Of a stretch of 64,000 bases of DNA, positions 25,827-34,969 are shown in pieces (the stretch's first letter is position 1; the number at the start of each line of letters is the position of its first letter). This DNA is from Achromobacter spanius (GTDB taxonomy: Bacteria > Pseudomonadota > Gammaproteobacteria > Burkholderiales > Burkholderiaceae_B): positions 5,022,001-5,086,000 of the forward strand of contig NZ_CP025030.1 in the NCBI RefSeq assembly GCF_002812705.1. Reading direction: 5' to 3'. The position numbers and the translations under genes were made by a program. A model generated the notes under the pieces. That model searched no databases and was not told the DNA's origin. It was given only the letters and a program-made list of their open reading frames with translations.

Positions 25827-28138
25827 CCCATCGCGTCATGCGCAACATGGAAGGCTTGCAGGCGCCGTGGCGGCGCACACTGATGGTGCGCTTCGGCGTC
25901 GCCGCGCTGGGATGCCTGCTGATGGCCGCTGGCTGGTATCACGCCCATCGCGTGAACCGCCAGACAGCGATGCCGGTGCAGGAGATGAACCGCGAATTCA
26001 GCGTCAGCAAGATCAACGGCAACGACTCATCCGGCCGCACGCTCTTGCAGCCGCTGGATCAGCTTCGCAGCGCCGTCGCCGTGGTCGGAGACTACCGCAA
26101 GGCTTGGCCCGTCCTCTCGGAACTGGGCCTGTATCAAGGCCGCAAGATCGGGGCGACCGTGGACGACGCTTACGTGCAGTGGTTGTCCAGGCGCTTTCTA
26201 CCGGAACTGGCAAACGGCGTCATGAACGCCATCAATGGCGCGCCTTCCGGCAGCAACCAGCAACTGGCGGCGCTGCGCGTCTACCGCATGATCGAAGACC
26301 GTCAGAACCGCCGCCCCCCCATTGTGGAAGACTGGATGAAGCAACAATGGCAGGCAGCCTTTCCCGGCCAACGATGGGTGCAGAACGCGCTGATGCGCCA
26401 TCTGGACTACGCCATGAAGCATGCCGACGCCGAACTGCCCCGCAACCTGGCCCGCATTGCCGAGGTGCAGCAGCGCCTGCGGCAGATACCCATGCCGCAG
26501 CGCGTCTACATGACCCTGCGCGAGCAGGCCGGCAAGATCCTGCACTCGCCGCTCGACCTGCGCAATGAAGTCGGCCCCGCATTCGACATCGTCTACAAGA
26601 ATCCCGCCGCAACGACGGGGCCGCACCGAGCATCAACCAGCATCGATCCCTTGTTGACGGCAGCCGGTTATCACGGCTATTTCACGGCGCACGGCACGGA
26701 CTACATCGACCTCGCAATGATCGACCGCTGGACGCTGGGCGAGCGACACCGAATTGATTTCTCGGACGCCGACAAACAGGTGCTGGCCGAACGGGTGCGC
26801 GCGCTGTACCGCAGCGATTACATCGATACCTGGCAACGCGGCCTGAACCAGCTTGAGGTCGTTGACTTCAACGACCTGGGCCAGGCCGTGACCGTGTTGG
26901 GCAGTGTGATCGGCCCCGCGGCGCCGCTGCGCCGGCTGGTCGAGACGGTGCGCGACAACGCCGGCTCCGAGGCCGCCATCGCGCGGCCCTTCGCGCCCTT
27001 GGCGGACCTGTTGGTGGCCAAGGGCGACAAGCCGTCCTACCTGGACGAAAGCATGGCCGCCATCAGCCGTGTCCACGACACCCTGAAGACCGTGCACGAC
27101 AGCCCCGAACCCGGCAAGGCCGCGCTTGCGGTGGTGCTGGACCGTTTTGCGCTCAAGGGCGCGGACCCGATCGGGAACCTGCAGCGCGTGGCCGTCGGCT
27201 TGCCCGAGCCCTTGAACCGGCAGGTGAAGAAGCTGGCCGACGAATCGTCGCAAGTGCTGTTGATCGAAGCCCTGAAAGAGCTTGAGCGGCGCTGGGAGAC
27301 GGACGTGTACCGCTACTACCAGGAACGCCTGGCCGGACGCTATCCCTTCAACCCGAATAGTCGCATCGACGCATCGCTTGAGGATTTCACCGCGTTGTTC
27401 GGGCCGCAAGGCAGGCTGGCGCAGTTCAAGGAGCAATACCTGAAACTGTTCTTCGACGACAACCTCGAGGCCCTGTATTCAGAGCGCCGGGGTGGCTATC
27501 TGGTACGGATGGATGTGCTGGCGCAGCTTGAGGCCGCCGACCGCATCCGCGACGCCTTCTTCAACAGCCGGGGCGCGCTGGGCGTGCAGTTCAGTATCCA
27601 GCCCCTGGGGCTGACCTCCAGCCGCCGCAGCAGCGTTCTTAGCGTGGAAGGCCAGTTGATCAGTTACAGCCATGGCGCCAGCAACAGCGTGGGGCTGATC
27701 TGGCCGAATAGCCTAGGCGACTCCACGGAAAGCCGCATCACACTGGTCAGCGCGGCCGGCACCAGCAGCGGGCTGGCGTATCGCGGGTCGTGGTCGATGT
27801 TTCGTTTGCTGAGCCAGGCGCGGCTGGATAGCGCGACGGCCAATAGCGTCGATTTGAGTTTCTCGGCAAACGACGGCGCCATGCGCTACCGGATCACCGC
27901 CGAAAAGGCCAACAACCCGTTCACGCAAGCCAGCTTCGACGGCTTTGCGCTGCCCGACACCTTGCTGGCCGAGGCGTCCAAACCCTCGCCGCCCAAGCCC
28001 GCGCCGGTTGCGGCGCCACGGGCTCGCCCGAAAACGCCTGCCTCGAAGAGCCCGCCCCGATCGCCCCCGAAGGCCGGCGCGGCGGCGCCCAGGCTGGCTG
28101 ATGAGCCAAACGTCTTGCCGCACCATGCGCCCGCCTGA
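25823..28138 (+). CDS. Truncated TssM/IcmF-type protein (periplasmic half only)
   Basis: A protein of about 771 residues equal to the C-terminal two-thirds of TssM, the inner-membrane stalk of type VI secretion. It starts just before what is TssM's third membrane helix (about residues 21-39), runs through the IcmF-related periplasmic helical domain (LQPLDQLRSAVAV, GLYQGRKIGATVDDAYV, LRVYRMI) and ends with the beta-rich C-terminal domain and a Pro/Lys-rich tail. The two N-terminal helices and the cytosolic NTPase-like domain (over 400 residues) are missing, and the space upstream is occupied by tagO, so this is not a sequencing break. The start is uncertain: GTG 25823 overlaps the tagO stop by 4 bases; GTG 25814 and ATG 25838 are also possible. 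Confidence 0.8.
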   Translation: MTHRVMRNMEGLQAPWRRTLMVRFGVAALGCLLMAAGWYHAHRVNRQTAMPVQEMNREFSVSKINGNDSSGRTLLQPLDQLRSAVAVVGDYRKAWPVLSELGLYQGRKIGATVDDAYVQWLSRRFLPELANGVMNAINGAPSGSNQQLAALRVYRMIEDRQNRRPPIVEDWMKQQWQAAFPGQRWVQNALMRHLDYAMKHADAELPRNLARIAEVQQRLRQIPMPQRVYMTLREQAGKILHSPLDLRNEVGPAFDIVYKNPAATTGPHRASTSIDPLLTAAGYHGYFTAHGTDYIDLAMIDRWTLGERHRIDFSDADKQVLAERVRALYRSDYIDTWQRGLNQLEVVDFNDLGQAVTVLGSVIGPAAPLRRLVETVRDNAGSEAAIARPFAPLADLLVAKGDKPSYLDESMAAISRVHDTLKTVHDSPEPGKAALAVVLDRFALKGADPIGNLQRVAVGLPEPLNRQVKKLADESSQVLLIEALKELERRWETDVYRYYQERLAGRYPFNPNSRIDASLEDFTALFGPQGRLAQFKEQYLKLFFDDNLEALYSERRGGYLVRMDVLAQLEAADRIRDAFFNSRGALGVQFSIQPLGLTSSRRSSVLSVEGQLISYSHGASNSVGLIWPNSLGDSTESRITLVSAAGTSSGLAYRGSWSMFRLLSQARLDSATANSVDLSFSANDGAMRYRITAEKANNPFTQASFDGFALPDTLLAEASKPSPPKPAPVAAPRARPKTPASKSPPRSPPKAGAAAPRLADEPNVLPHHAPA

Positions 28139-28147
28139 CGCGCCGCG

Positions 28148-28486
28148 CTACTGCTGGCGGCGCTGCTCCAGCTCTTTCAGGCACTGCGCCACGCCGGCCT
28201 GCATCTGCGCGTTGGACACGGCGGCGCGGTCGGATACTTCGCGGCAGCGCACATATTCAGCTTGGCTTTCCGCCGAATCCCGGATCACCACGGGGCCGGT
28301 TCCTGGCGCGGGGGTAACCGTCATGCGCAGGGTCGACGGCGGCGACTGGCTGCCATCCTTGGACGGCTGGCTGGGAAACTGCATTTCCTGCGTGGCCGGC
28401 GCGGCATTCTGTGCATGCGAGACGCTCACGGCTCCCAAGGCGCACGCCGCGGCAAGCAGGCAAGCCGGAACGGAATATTTCTTCAT
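28148..28486 (-). CDS. Small exported protein of unknown function
   Basis: A 112-residue protein with a clear Sec signal peptide (residues 1-25, ending SVSHAQ) and a short mature chain. The C-terminal part has two cysteines (in YVRCREVSDR and GVAQCLKELEQR) that may form a disulfide. I do not recognise a family. It is convergent with the TssM-like gene, 9 bases apart. Confidence 0.7.
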   Translation of the reverse strand: MKKYSVPACLLAAACALGAVSVSHAQNAAPATQEMQFPSQPSKDGSQSPPSTLRMTVTPAPGTGPVVIRDSAESQAEYVRCREVSDRAAVSNAQMQAGVAQCLKELEQRRQQ

Positions 28487-28696
28487 AAAGACCTCTCTCT
28501 TGAATGGGCAGGCGCCCCGGGGCGGCGGGCTTTCCGCGCTGGGCATCCGGAACAGCAAAGCGTGGGATGCCCCCAGGGGCGCGCCGCTTATCGTAGCGCC
28601 GCCCGCCGCCACCCGGCGTGCCAAGACGCTACCGGCGACGGCAGAGATGTTTCTCGCGGTTTCTTGCGGCCTTCCGACGCGGCCAAGCCCGGCTTG

Positions 28697-28933
28697 CTAT
28701 CGCTTTGGCGCCGCGCCCGAGCGCGCAGCGCGCAGCGGCGCCAACAAGGACGACAGGCCGTTGTGGTCCAGTTCATGCATCAACGCCAGGAGGCGGCCGA
28801 GTTCGCCGGGGGGAAAGCCCTTGCGCGCGAACCACGCCAGGTACGGGCCGGGCAGATCGGCGATCAGGCGTCCCTTGTACTTGCCGAACGGCATGTCGCG
28901 AGTCACCAACAGATTGAGCAGTTCGGGATCCAT
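28697..28933 (-). CDS. DUF3820 family small protein
   Basis: A 78-residue protein matching DUF3820, a family that includes a Pseudomonas quorum-regulated virulence factor. The signature is MPFGKYKGRLIADLPGPYLAWFARKGFPPGELG near the N-terminus. The last 15 residues are Ala/Arg-rich and not conserved. The function is unknown. A 210-base stretch between it and the exported protein gene at 28486 holds nothing I can identify. Confidence 0.8.
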   Translation of the reverse strand: MDPELLNLLVTRDMPFGKYKGRLIADLPGPYLAWFARKGFPPGELGRLLALMHELDHNGLSSLLAPLRAARSGAAPKR

Positions 28934-29067
28934 GGCGCGCAGTCTACCTCAGCCCCCTACCAGAGCGCCGCCTGCATGCCAAGACCACGCTGCGCACCTT
29001 ACATCCCGTTTCAGCACACCCTATTTACTGTCCGTATCGTGAACCCGTTTACCCACAGGAGCTCGCC

Positions 29068-29493
29068 ATGATGAAAACCACCCTGACCTGCACCCTGAGC
29101 CTTGCCTTGCTTGCCGGCTGCGCCCCCTTTTCGTCGCCTGACGCTCGCGACACGCCGGCCGATGGCCACACCGCGCGCAACGCGCTGGACTGGCCGGGCA
29201 GCTACGAAGGCACCCTGCCCTGCGCCGATTGCCCCGGCATCAAGACGCGGCTGACCTTGATGAAGGGCGACCGCTATGAACGCCAGACCCAGTATCTGGA
29301 CCGCGAGCCGCAGCCCGAGATCGTTACCGGCACGTTCAGTTGGGAATCAGACGGCAGCACCATCCGGCTGGACGCCTCGGGCGATAGCCAGCGCTACTTC
29401 GTCGCCGAGAACCAGGTGATCATGCTGTACCGCGACGGCACCCGCCCCACCGGCCCGCTGGCCCCGCACTACGTCCTGCGCCGCGCGCAGTAA
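29068..29493 (+). CDS. NlpE-like copper-resistance lipoprotein
   Basis: A 141-residue lipoprotein. The signal peptide ends in LLAGC (lipidated cysteine at about residue 18). The mature part is one NlpE N-terminal domain with the core motif GSYEGTLPCADCPGIKTRL, whose C-x-x-C pair is the feature linked to copper and redox sensing in NlpE. Unlike E. coli NlpE it lacks the C-terminal OB-type domain. A ribosome site AGGAG precedes the start. Confidence 0.87.
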   Translation: MMKTTLTCTLSLALLAGCAPFSSPDARDTPADGHTARNALDWPGSYEGTLPCADCPGIKTRLTLMKGDRYERQTQYLDREPQPEIVTGTFSWESDGSTIRLDASGDSQRYFVAENQVIMLYRDGTRPTGPLAPHYVLRRAQ

Positions 29494-29675
29494 GCTGAGC
29501 AATCAGGCCTGCAATACAGCGCGGGGCTGGGCGCGGCATCGCGCAAACGCCTGGGTGTTACCCGTCTCCGCCAGCGCCTTGGTACTGCCTGTCCTTTTCC
29601 AGCGATTCCGTTCCGGCTATTCTTCTTGATGCGAACCGCGCGCCAGCCCATCGGCGCCCCACCCTCAAGGAAGCC

Positions 29676-30413
29676 ATGAAGACCGACCACGAGTTGCTTT
29701 CCGCCTTTGCCCCGAACGGTACGCTGCGCGCGTCCATCAATCTGGGCAACCCCATCCTGGCGAACACCGACCCGGCCACCGGCCAGCCTGGCGGCGTGTC
29801 GGTGGATCTGGCCACGGAACTGGCGCGGCGCCTGGACGTGAAGCTGGATCTGGTGGTGTTCAAGTCAGCCGGCGAATCCGTCAACGCCGTGGCTACGGAA
29901 CAGGCGGACGTGGGCTTTTTTGCCATTGACCCGCTGCGCGGCGAGCAGATCGCCTTCACCGCCCCCTATGTCGTCATCGAAGGGGCTTACCTGGTGCGCC
30001 AGGACTCGCCTGTCACCGCCATGGAGCAGGTCGACCGCGACGGCGTGCGCGTAGTGGTCGGCAAAGGCAGCGCGTACGACTTGTACCTGACGCGCGAGCT
30101 GAAGCACGCGGAAATCTTCCGCGCCCCGACCTCGCCCGCCGTGGTCGACACGTTCTTGCAGGAAAACCTGGAAGTGGCGGCGGGCGTGAAGCAACAGCTT
30201 GAAGCCGACGCCGCGCGCCTGGGCGGGCTGCGGCTGTTGGACGGCCACTTCATGCTGATCCGCCAGGCCATGGGCGTACCCAAGAGCCGTGGCGACAAGG
30301 CCAGCGCGTATTTGGCCGCCTTTGTCGAAGCCATGAAGAAATCGGGGTTCGTCGCTGAGGCCCTGACGCGCCACAAGATTCAAGGCGCTGCGGTGGCGCC
30401 AGCCCAAGCCTGA
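29676..30413 (+). CDS. Family-3 type substrate-binding protein without signal peptide
   Basis: A 245-residue protein of the amino-acid-binding (SBP_bac_3) fold. Typical segments are GTLRASINLGNPILA, GVSVDLATELARRLDV, DVGFFAIDPLRGEQIAFTAPYV and VGKGSAYDLYL. It starts directly with the mature-like sequence, so it has no visible export signal and is probably cytosolic. No ABC permease or ATPase is next to it. A hairpin terminator follows 22 bases after the stop. Its ligand is unknown. Confidence 0.82.
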   Translation: MKTDHELLSAFAPNGTLRASINLGNPILANTDPATGQPGGVSVDLATELARRLDVKLDLVVFKSAGESVNAVATEQADVGFFAIDPLRGEQIAFTAPYVVIEGAYLVRQDSPVTAMEQVDRDGVRVVVGKGSAYDLYLTRELKHAEIFRAPTSPAVVDTFLQENLEVAAGVKQQLEADAARLGGLRLLDGHFMLIRQAMGVPKSRGDKASAYLAAFVEAMKKSGFVAEALTRHKIQGAAVAPAQA

Positions 30414-30434
30414 AGCCAGCCACGCGCAAACAAA

Positions 30435-30468
30435 AAGCGCCGGCCGATGTTGCAATCGGCCGGCGCTT
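30435..30468. terminator. Strong hairpin between convergent genes
   Basis: A perfect 14-bp stem AAGCGCCGGCCGAT / ATCGGCCGGCGCTT with a GTTGCA loop. On the minus strand it is followed by TTTTTGTTTG, a good T-tract for termination of fmdB; on the plus strand the tract is weaker (CGTTC). It lies between the substrate-binding protein gene and fmdB. Confidence 0.85.
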
Positions 30469-30487
30469 CGTTCATCACGCAAACACC

Positions 30488-30820
30488 TCAATGGCTGACC
30501 ATCCAGGGCCTTGCGCCCGCGAATGATTTCGCTCCATCAGCGCTGGTGCGCGTCTTGCCCGATGCGCGCCCGCCTCCACAACAACCGCAGTTCATGCCAT
30601 GCCCCGACCGCGAACTGCGCGGCTCGTTCGCGCTGCGTTCGTTCACGGCACGTGCGCGGTTCACGGCGGACGACAGTGCGGAGATCGCCGGCGCCCCGCT
30701 GATGATGCGGCCCGACGCGGCGCCGCATTGCGGGCAGGCCGCCGGATCGCGCCACTGCGCCAGCGGCCGCAGGGCGGCAAAATCGCCGCACCCGCCGCAG
30801 GAATAGTCATACATGGGCAT
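30488..30820 (-). CDS. fmdB: FmdB-family zinc-ribbon protein
   Basis: A 110-residue protein that starts with the FmdB zinc ribbon MPMYDYSCGGCGDF and CPQCG (two C-x-x-C knuckles). It has a second Cys cluster NCGCCGG near residue 78, as in the FmdB proteins described with methylotroph formamidase. It lies 11 bases downstream of fmdA. FmdB is regarded as a regulator of amide/formamide use, though its action is not settled. ATG 30820 is preceded by GGAGAGCC. Confidence 0.88.
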   Translation of the reverse strand: MPMYDYSCGGCGDFAALRPLAQWRDPAACPQCGAASGRIISGAPAISALSSAVNRARAVNERSANEPRSSRSGHGMNCGCCGGGRASGKTRTSADGAKSFAGARPWMVSH

Positions 30821-30831
30821 CGCGGCTCTCC

Positions 30832-32061
30832 TTAGCGATCGCGCGAGAGCGGCATGTCCACCCCGCCCTGGATATGCTTGACGGGCCCTGACGCCGAGGG
30901 CTGAATGTCGAAGTCGAAGATCTCGGTGGGCAGCCACAGCGTGGCGCAGGAATTGGGAATGTCGACCACCCCGCTGATATGGCCCTGCACCGGCGCGCAG
31001 CCCAATAGCGAATACGCCTGCGCGCCCGAATAGCCGAACTTCTTCAGGTATTCGATGGCGTTCAGACACGCCTGCCGATAAGCCACGTTCACGTCCAGGT
31101 AGTGCTGCTTGCCTTCTTCGTCCACCGAGATGCCTTCGAAGATCAGGTAGTCCTTGTAGGCGGGGGTGATGGGGCTGGGCTTGAAGATGGGATTCTTGAT
31201 GGCGTATTTTTCCATGCCACCCTTGATGAGCGACACGCGCATATGCACCCAGCCCGCCATTTCAATGGCGCCGCAGAAGGTGATTTCGCCATCGCCTTGA
31301 GAGAAGTGCAGATCCCCCACCGACAGGCCGCCACCCTGCACGTAGACCGGAAAGAACACGCGGGCCCCGCGCGACAGGTCCTTGATGTCGCAGTTGCCGC
31401 CGTGCTCGCGGGGCGGCACCGTACGTGCACCTTCGGCCGCTGCGCGATCACGGTCTGCGCCTTGCAGGGCACCCATGTGAGCCGTCTTGGGCGCGGGCGG
31501 ATTGGCCAGCGGCGGCACACGGTTGGGGTTGGTGTCGATCAGCGCCTGTTCGCGCCGGTTCCACGTGTCCAGCAGCTTTTTGTCGGGCAGGCAGCCGATC
31601 AGGCCGGGATGGATCAGGCCGGCGAAATTCACGCCGGGAATATGGCGCGACGACGTGAACATGCCGTGGAAATCCCAAATGGATTTCTGCGCATGCGGGA
31701 AATGTTCGGTCAGGAAACCGCCACCGTTGTTGCGGCTGAAAAAGCCATTGAACCCCCACAGGCTGTCGGGCTTGGCGCCGATGTCCAGCAGGTCAACCAC
31801 CAGCAAGTCACCGGGCTCCGCGCCTTCCACGCCCACCGGGCCGGAAAGAAAATGCACGGTCGAAAGGTCTACGTCGCGCACATCGTCGGCGCTGTCGTCG
31901 TTCTTGATTGCGCCGCCCGTCCAGTCATAGGTTTCCAGTACGAAATCGTCGCCGGGCTTGACCCACACGGCCATCGGAATATCCGGATGCCAACGGTTGT
32001 GGATGTGCTTGTTTTCGTAAGGGGACTGGTCCAGATCGACCTTGATGAGGGGTGTGGTCAT
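30832..32061 (-). CDS. fmdA: Formamidase
   Basis: A 409-residue formamidase of the acetamidase/formamidase family. It hydrolyses formamide to formate and ammonia in the cytosol. Family features seen are the N-terminal RWHPDIPMAVWVKPGDDFVLETYDWTGG (in parts), FLSGPVGVEGAEPGD, HPGLIGCLP, the EHGGNCDIKDLSRG metal-site region, and QGDGEITFCGAIEMAG. The C-terminal LLGCAPVQGHISGVVDIPN closes the fold. The length agrees with Methylophilus FmdA. It is followed by fmdB, and nitrogen-source control is likely but no operator was identified. Confidence 0.94.
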   Translation of the reverse strand: MTTPLIKVDLDQSPYENKHIHNRWHPDIPMAVWVKPGDDFVLETYDWTGGAIKNDDSADDVRDVDLSTVHFLSGPVGVEGAEPGDLLVVDLLDIGAKPDSLWGFNGFFSRNNGGGFLTEHFPHAQKSIWDFHGMFTSSRHIPGVNFAGLIHPGLIGCLPDKKLLDTWNRREQALIDTNPNRVPPLANPPAPKTAHMGALQGADRDRAAAEGARTVPPREHGGNCDIKDLSRGARVFFPVYVQGGGLSVGDLHFSQGDGEITFCGAIEMAGWVHMRVSLIKGGMEKYAIKNPIFKPSPITPAYKDYLIFEGISVDEEGKQHYLDVNVAYRQACLNAIEYLKKFGYSGAQAYSLLGCAPVQGHISGVVDIPNSCATLWLPTEIFDFDIQPSASGPVKHIQGGVDMPLSRDR

Positions 32062-32296
32062 TCTCTTTCATCTCCAACGTGACGTGTTGATAAAACAGAA
32101 CTTCAGCCGGAAGGCAGGCGCCCGATTCCGTTGCGGCTCGGGTCTTTTGAATCAGAAAGCCGTGGTCGATGGTAGACCGGTTCCCGCGAATCACCATACT
32201 GGTTTTCCATGCAGTGGCAGGCGTGCGGCGCAACAGAATCTCGAGCGCTTTTCGCACCAGTTATGATGCACGCCACGCCACACCAAGGTTTTTCGC

Positions 32297-32665
32297 ATGG
32301 CAGCAAAGCACCGTCGGCCACTGGCCATTTTTTTGATCTTCGCGGCTTGCGCCGCCGCACCGGCGCGCGCCGATAGCGACTGTGTTGCCCGCATCGATGC
32401 GGCAGAGGCCAGCTTGAAGCGCAAGCAAGACGCGCAGCGCACGCACGAAGCGGCCAACAATCTGGAGCTGAACCGGGATCTTTGCCAGGGCCGCCTGGAT
32501 CTGCTGGATGCGCGCTACGCGCTCAGCGATGATTTTGAAGCGTGCCGCCGCCAGGGCGCCGCGTTTTCGAACGCCGTCGTGCGCAGGCTGACCCAGGCGT
32601 CCGAGGAACTTGCCGACATGAAGGCCGCCTGGATCCGGACGTGCGCCAGGCAGATGCAAGACTGA
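32297..32665 (+). CDS. Small exported protein with four cysteines
   Basis: A 122-residue protein with a signal peptide (residues 1-25, ending APARA). The mature chain is alpha-helical with four cysteines (in SDCVAR, NRDLCQG, EACRRQ and RTCARQ) that could form two disulfides, and a charged coiled-coil-like middle. I do not recognise a family. It is divergent from fmdA over 235 bases in which no clear regulatory site was found. Confidence 0.65.
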   Translation: MAAKHRRPLAIFLIFAACAAAPARADSDCVARIDAAEASLKRKQDAQRTHEAANNLELNRDLCQGRLDLLDARYALSDDFEACRRQGAAFSNAVVRRLTQASEELADMKAAWIRTCARQMQD

Positions 32666-32726
32666 GGGCTGAAGCCTCGCGCTTGGCGTCGCCACGCCGT
32701 GAATCAGCGCGGCGAGGCCTTTGGCA

Positions 32727-34214
32727 TCAGATGGACATTTCCATCTCGCTGTGTTGCGGGAAGAAGATGGCGCGGCTGGGATCGAAGCCGTAGCGCGTTT
32801 CGAATTGGCAGGCGTCATTCGCCAGCGCCAGGACCGACTCAAGAATGAAGTCGGCCTTCTCATCCGACAGCAACACGCTGAAATTCAACCTGACAAAGCC
32901 GGGCTTTTCGATTTCGCGGCCATCCAGAATGGCTTGGCGCATCTGCCGCGACTGGGCGGGGTCGATGTCCAACAGCCGGTGCACGTACGGCCCCGCGCAC
33001 GCGCAGCCTCCACGCGCCTGGATGCCGAAGCGGTCGCTGAGCAGGCGGGTCACCAATTGCTGATGCACGAACCCGCCCTGGGCATTGCGCACGCGGAACG
33101 AAAAGATGGGCAAACGATTGGCGCTAAGCGAGCCCAGCAATTCCAACTGGCCCGCGCCCTGCCAAGCGGCCAGCGCGCGCTGCACGAAGTGGGCGTTGCG
33201 CTGGCGCATGAAATCGGCGCCCAGCGCGTCCTTCACCAACAAGACCAGCGCGGCGCGGATGTCGCCCACCACGTTCGGCGTACCCGCTTCTTCGCGCGAT
33301 TCCAGGCTGCCGCTGTAATCATGGCCCTCGGGTGACACGAACTTGACGGTGCCGCCGCCCGGCCAGGTCGGCGTGGTGTCGAGCACCGCGTCGCGCCGCA
33401 CGATCAGCACGCCCGATGCGCCCGGCCCGCCGATGAACTTGTGCGGTGAAAAGACAATGGCGTCGATCTGCGCGTCCGTGGCGGGCGACATCTGGATGGG
33501 CAGGTAAGGCGCGCCGCCCGCGTAGTCCCACAGCATTTTCGCGCCGGCCGCCTTGACCTGCCGGGTGATGCCGGCCACGTCCGCCACGATGCCGGTCACG
33601 TTGGACGCGGCCGACAAGGCGCAGATCACCAGCGTGCCGGCGGGCGCGGCCAGCGCCGCGTCCAACGCCGCCAGGTCGGGGCCACCTTGCGCGCTTTCAG
33701 GCACTTCGACGATGTCCGCGCCGCATTCGCGCCACGGCAAGATATTCGAATGATGTTCGTACGGGCCGATGATTACGCGAACCGGCTTGCCCGCCGCCAC
33801 CGCCGCATCCACGCCGAACAGGTGGACCAGGCGGTTGATGCCCGCCGTTGCGCCGGAGCCCGCAAAAATCACCGCATGCGCGTCGCTGGCGCCGCAGCAG
33901 CGGGCGATTGCGGCGCGGGCCTCGCGGCGCAAGCGCGTGATGAAGCCACCGCAGTAAGACGCTTCGGTGTGGGAATTGGCGTAGTACGGCAGCACCTGTT
34001 CCAGGACGAAGCGCTCGACCTGTATCAGGGCGCGGCCTGATGCGACGTAGTCGGCGTAGACCAGGGGCTTGCGGCCAAAGGGGCCGTCGATGAATGCGTC
34101 TTTGCCGATCAGGCCGTCGGCAAGCGCGGCGGCGATATCGCCGGTTTTCAGGCTGTCTTGAAACTGCTGCAACGGTCCTGCGGTGTCGGAGGCCGTGGCG
34201 GTAAGCGTAGTCAT
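32727..34214 (-). CDS. Class V aminotransferase / cysteine desulfurase-like PLP enzyme
   Basis: A 495-residue PLP-dependent enzyme of the class V (NifS/CsdA-like) fold. The PLP lysine is K259 in FSPHKFIGGPG; EHHSN (about 153-157) is the usual His-containing PLP-stacking motif. The active-site loop holds two cysteines, RGGCACAGPY (C404, C406), in the place of the persulfide cysteine of desulfurases. A C-terminal extension of about 60 residues follows. No iron-sulfur assembly genes are near; it is divergent from an Lrp-type regulator, so an amino acid catabolic role is plausible. ATG 34214 is taken for its GGAAGACC ribosome site. Confidence 0.83.
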   Translation of the reverse strand: MTTLTATASDTAGPLQQFQDSLKTGDIAAALADGLIGKDAFIDGPFGRKPLVYADYVASGRALIQVERFVLEQVLPYYANSHTEASYCGGFITRLRREARAAIARCCGASDAHAVIFAGSGATAGINRLVHLFGVDAAVAAGKPVRVIIGPYEHHSNILPWRECGADIVEVPESAQGGPDLAALDAALAAPAGTLVICALSAASNVTGIVADVAGITRQVKAAGAKMLWDYAGGAPYLPIQMSPATDAQIDAIVFSPHKFIGGPGASGVLIVRRDAVLDTTPTWPGGGTVKFVSPEGHDYSGSLESREEAGTPNVVGDIRAALVLLVKDALGADFMRQRNAHFVQRALAAWQGAGQLELLGSLSANRLPIFSFRVRNAQGGFVHQQLVTRLLSDRFGIQARGGCACAGPYVHRLLDIDPAQSRQMRQAILDGREIEKPGFVRLNFSVLLSDEKADFILESVLALANDACQFETRYGFDPSRAIFFPQHSEMEMSI

Positions 34215-34297
34215 GATGGTCTTCCAATTGATCCGAAATATCATACGATGGAAGCCAACAACGAACATCACCGTAATTTTGCGTAAATCTGCTAAAT

Positions 34298-34792
34298 ATG
34301 GGTCATATGAACGGTCAACTGGAAAAAATAGACAAGCTTGATCTAAGCATCATCTCTTGCCTGCAAAAAGACGGTTCGCTGTCGCAGCGCGAGCTGGCCG
34401 ATCGGGTGGGCCTTTCGCAAAATGCATGCTGGCGCCGGCTTCAACGCCTGAATGCCTGCGGCATCATTCGCGGCACCCGGGCCGAAGTCAGCTTGGTCGC
34501 GCTGGGGCTGGACCTGACCGTGTTCGTCATGATCCGCACCAGCCACCACGCCAAGGCCTGGGCCGACGGCTTCCGCCAGCACGTTGAACGCCTGCCCGAA
34601 GTGACGGAGTTCTATCGCATCGGCGGCGACTGGGATTACCTGATCAAGGTCGTCTGTCGAGGCATGGCCGGCTATGACCGCTTCTATCAGAAGCTGATCA
34701 CCGATTTTGAACTGTCGACCGTGACGGGTTTCTTCAGCATGGAAGCCATTATCGAAAACCGTCCGCCGGATCTTCGGCTGCTGGAAACCTGA
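34298..34792 (+). CDS. Lrp/AsnC-family regulator
   Basis: A 164-residue feast/famine regulator. The N-terminal helix-turn-helix reads LDLSIISCLQKDGSLSQRELADRVGLSQNACWRRLQRL, and the C-terminal RAM ligand domain contains VTEFYRIGGDWDYLIKVVC. It is divergent from the class V aminotransferase gene, 83 bases apart, and most likely controls it in response to an amino acid. A second ATG nine bases downstream could be the start. The AT-rich gap includes TTTTGCGTAAAT but no clear palindrome. Confidence 0.9.
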   Translation: MGHMNGQLEKIDKLDLSIISCLQKDGSLSQRELADRVGLSQNACWRRLQRLNACGIIRGTRAEVSLVALGLDLTVFVMIRTSHHAKAWADGFRQHVERLPEVTEFYRIGGDWDYLIKVVCRGMAGYDRFYQKLITDFELSTVTGFFSMEAIIENRPPDLRLLET

Positions 34793-34969
34793 GCTAGCCC
34801 GTCCGACTGCCGGCCCACCGCGACAGGCGGGAACTTTGACGACCGATTCAGTTCGAACCCCTTCGCCCTCACCATGGAGACCCGCAAGGCCATGATTCTT
34901 TAAGCCCTCCTTCTGATCCCTCTTTGCCGCCCGCCGCGCAAAGCGTTTCATTATTTCGGAGAGCTATCC

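Noticed and set aside
25823..28138. TssM as a pseudogene
   Set aside because: The frame is open for more than 770 codons, begins cleanly at a membrane helix, and overlaps tagO. It looks like a reduced gene rather than a decayed one.
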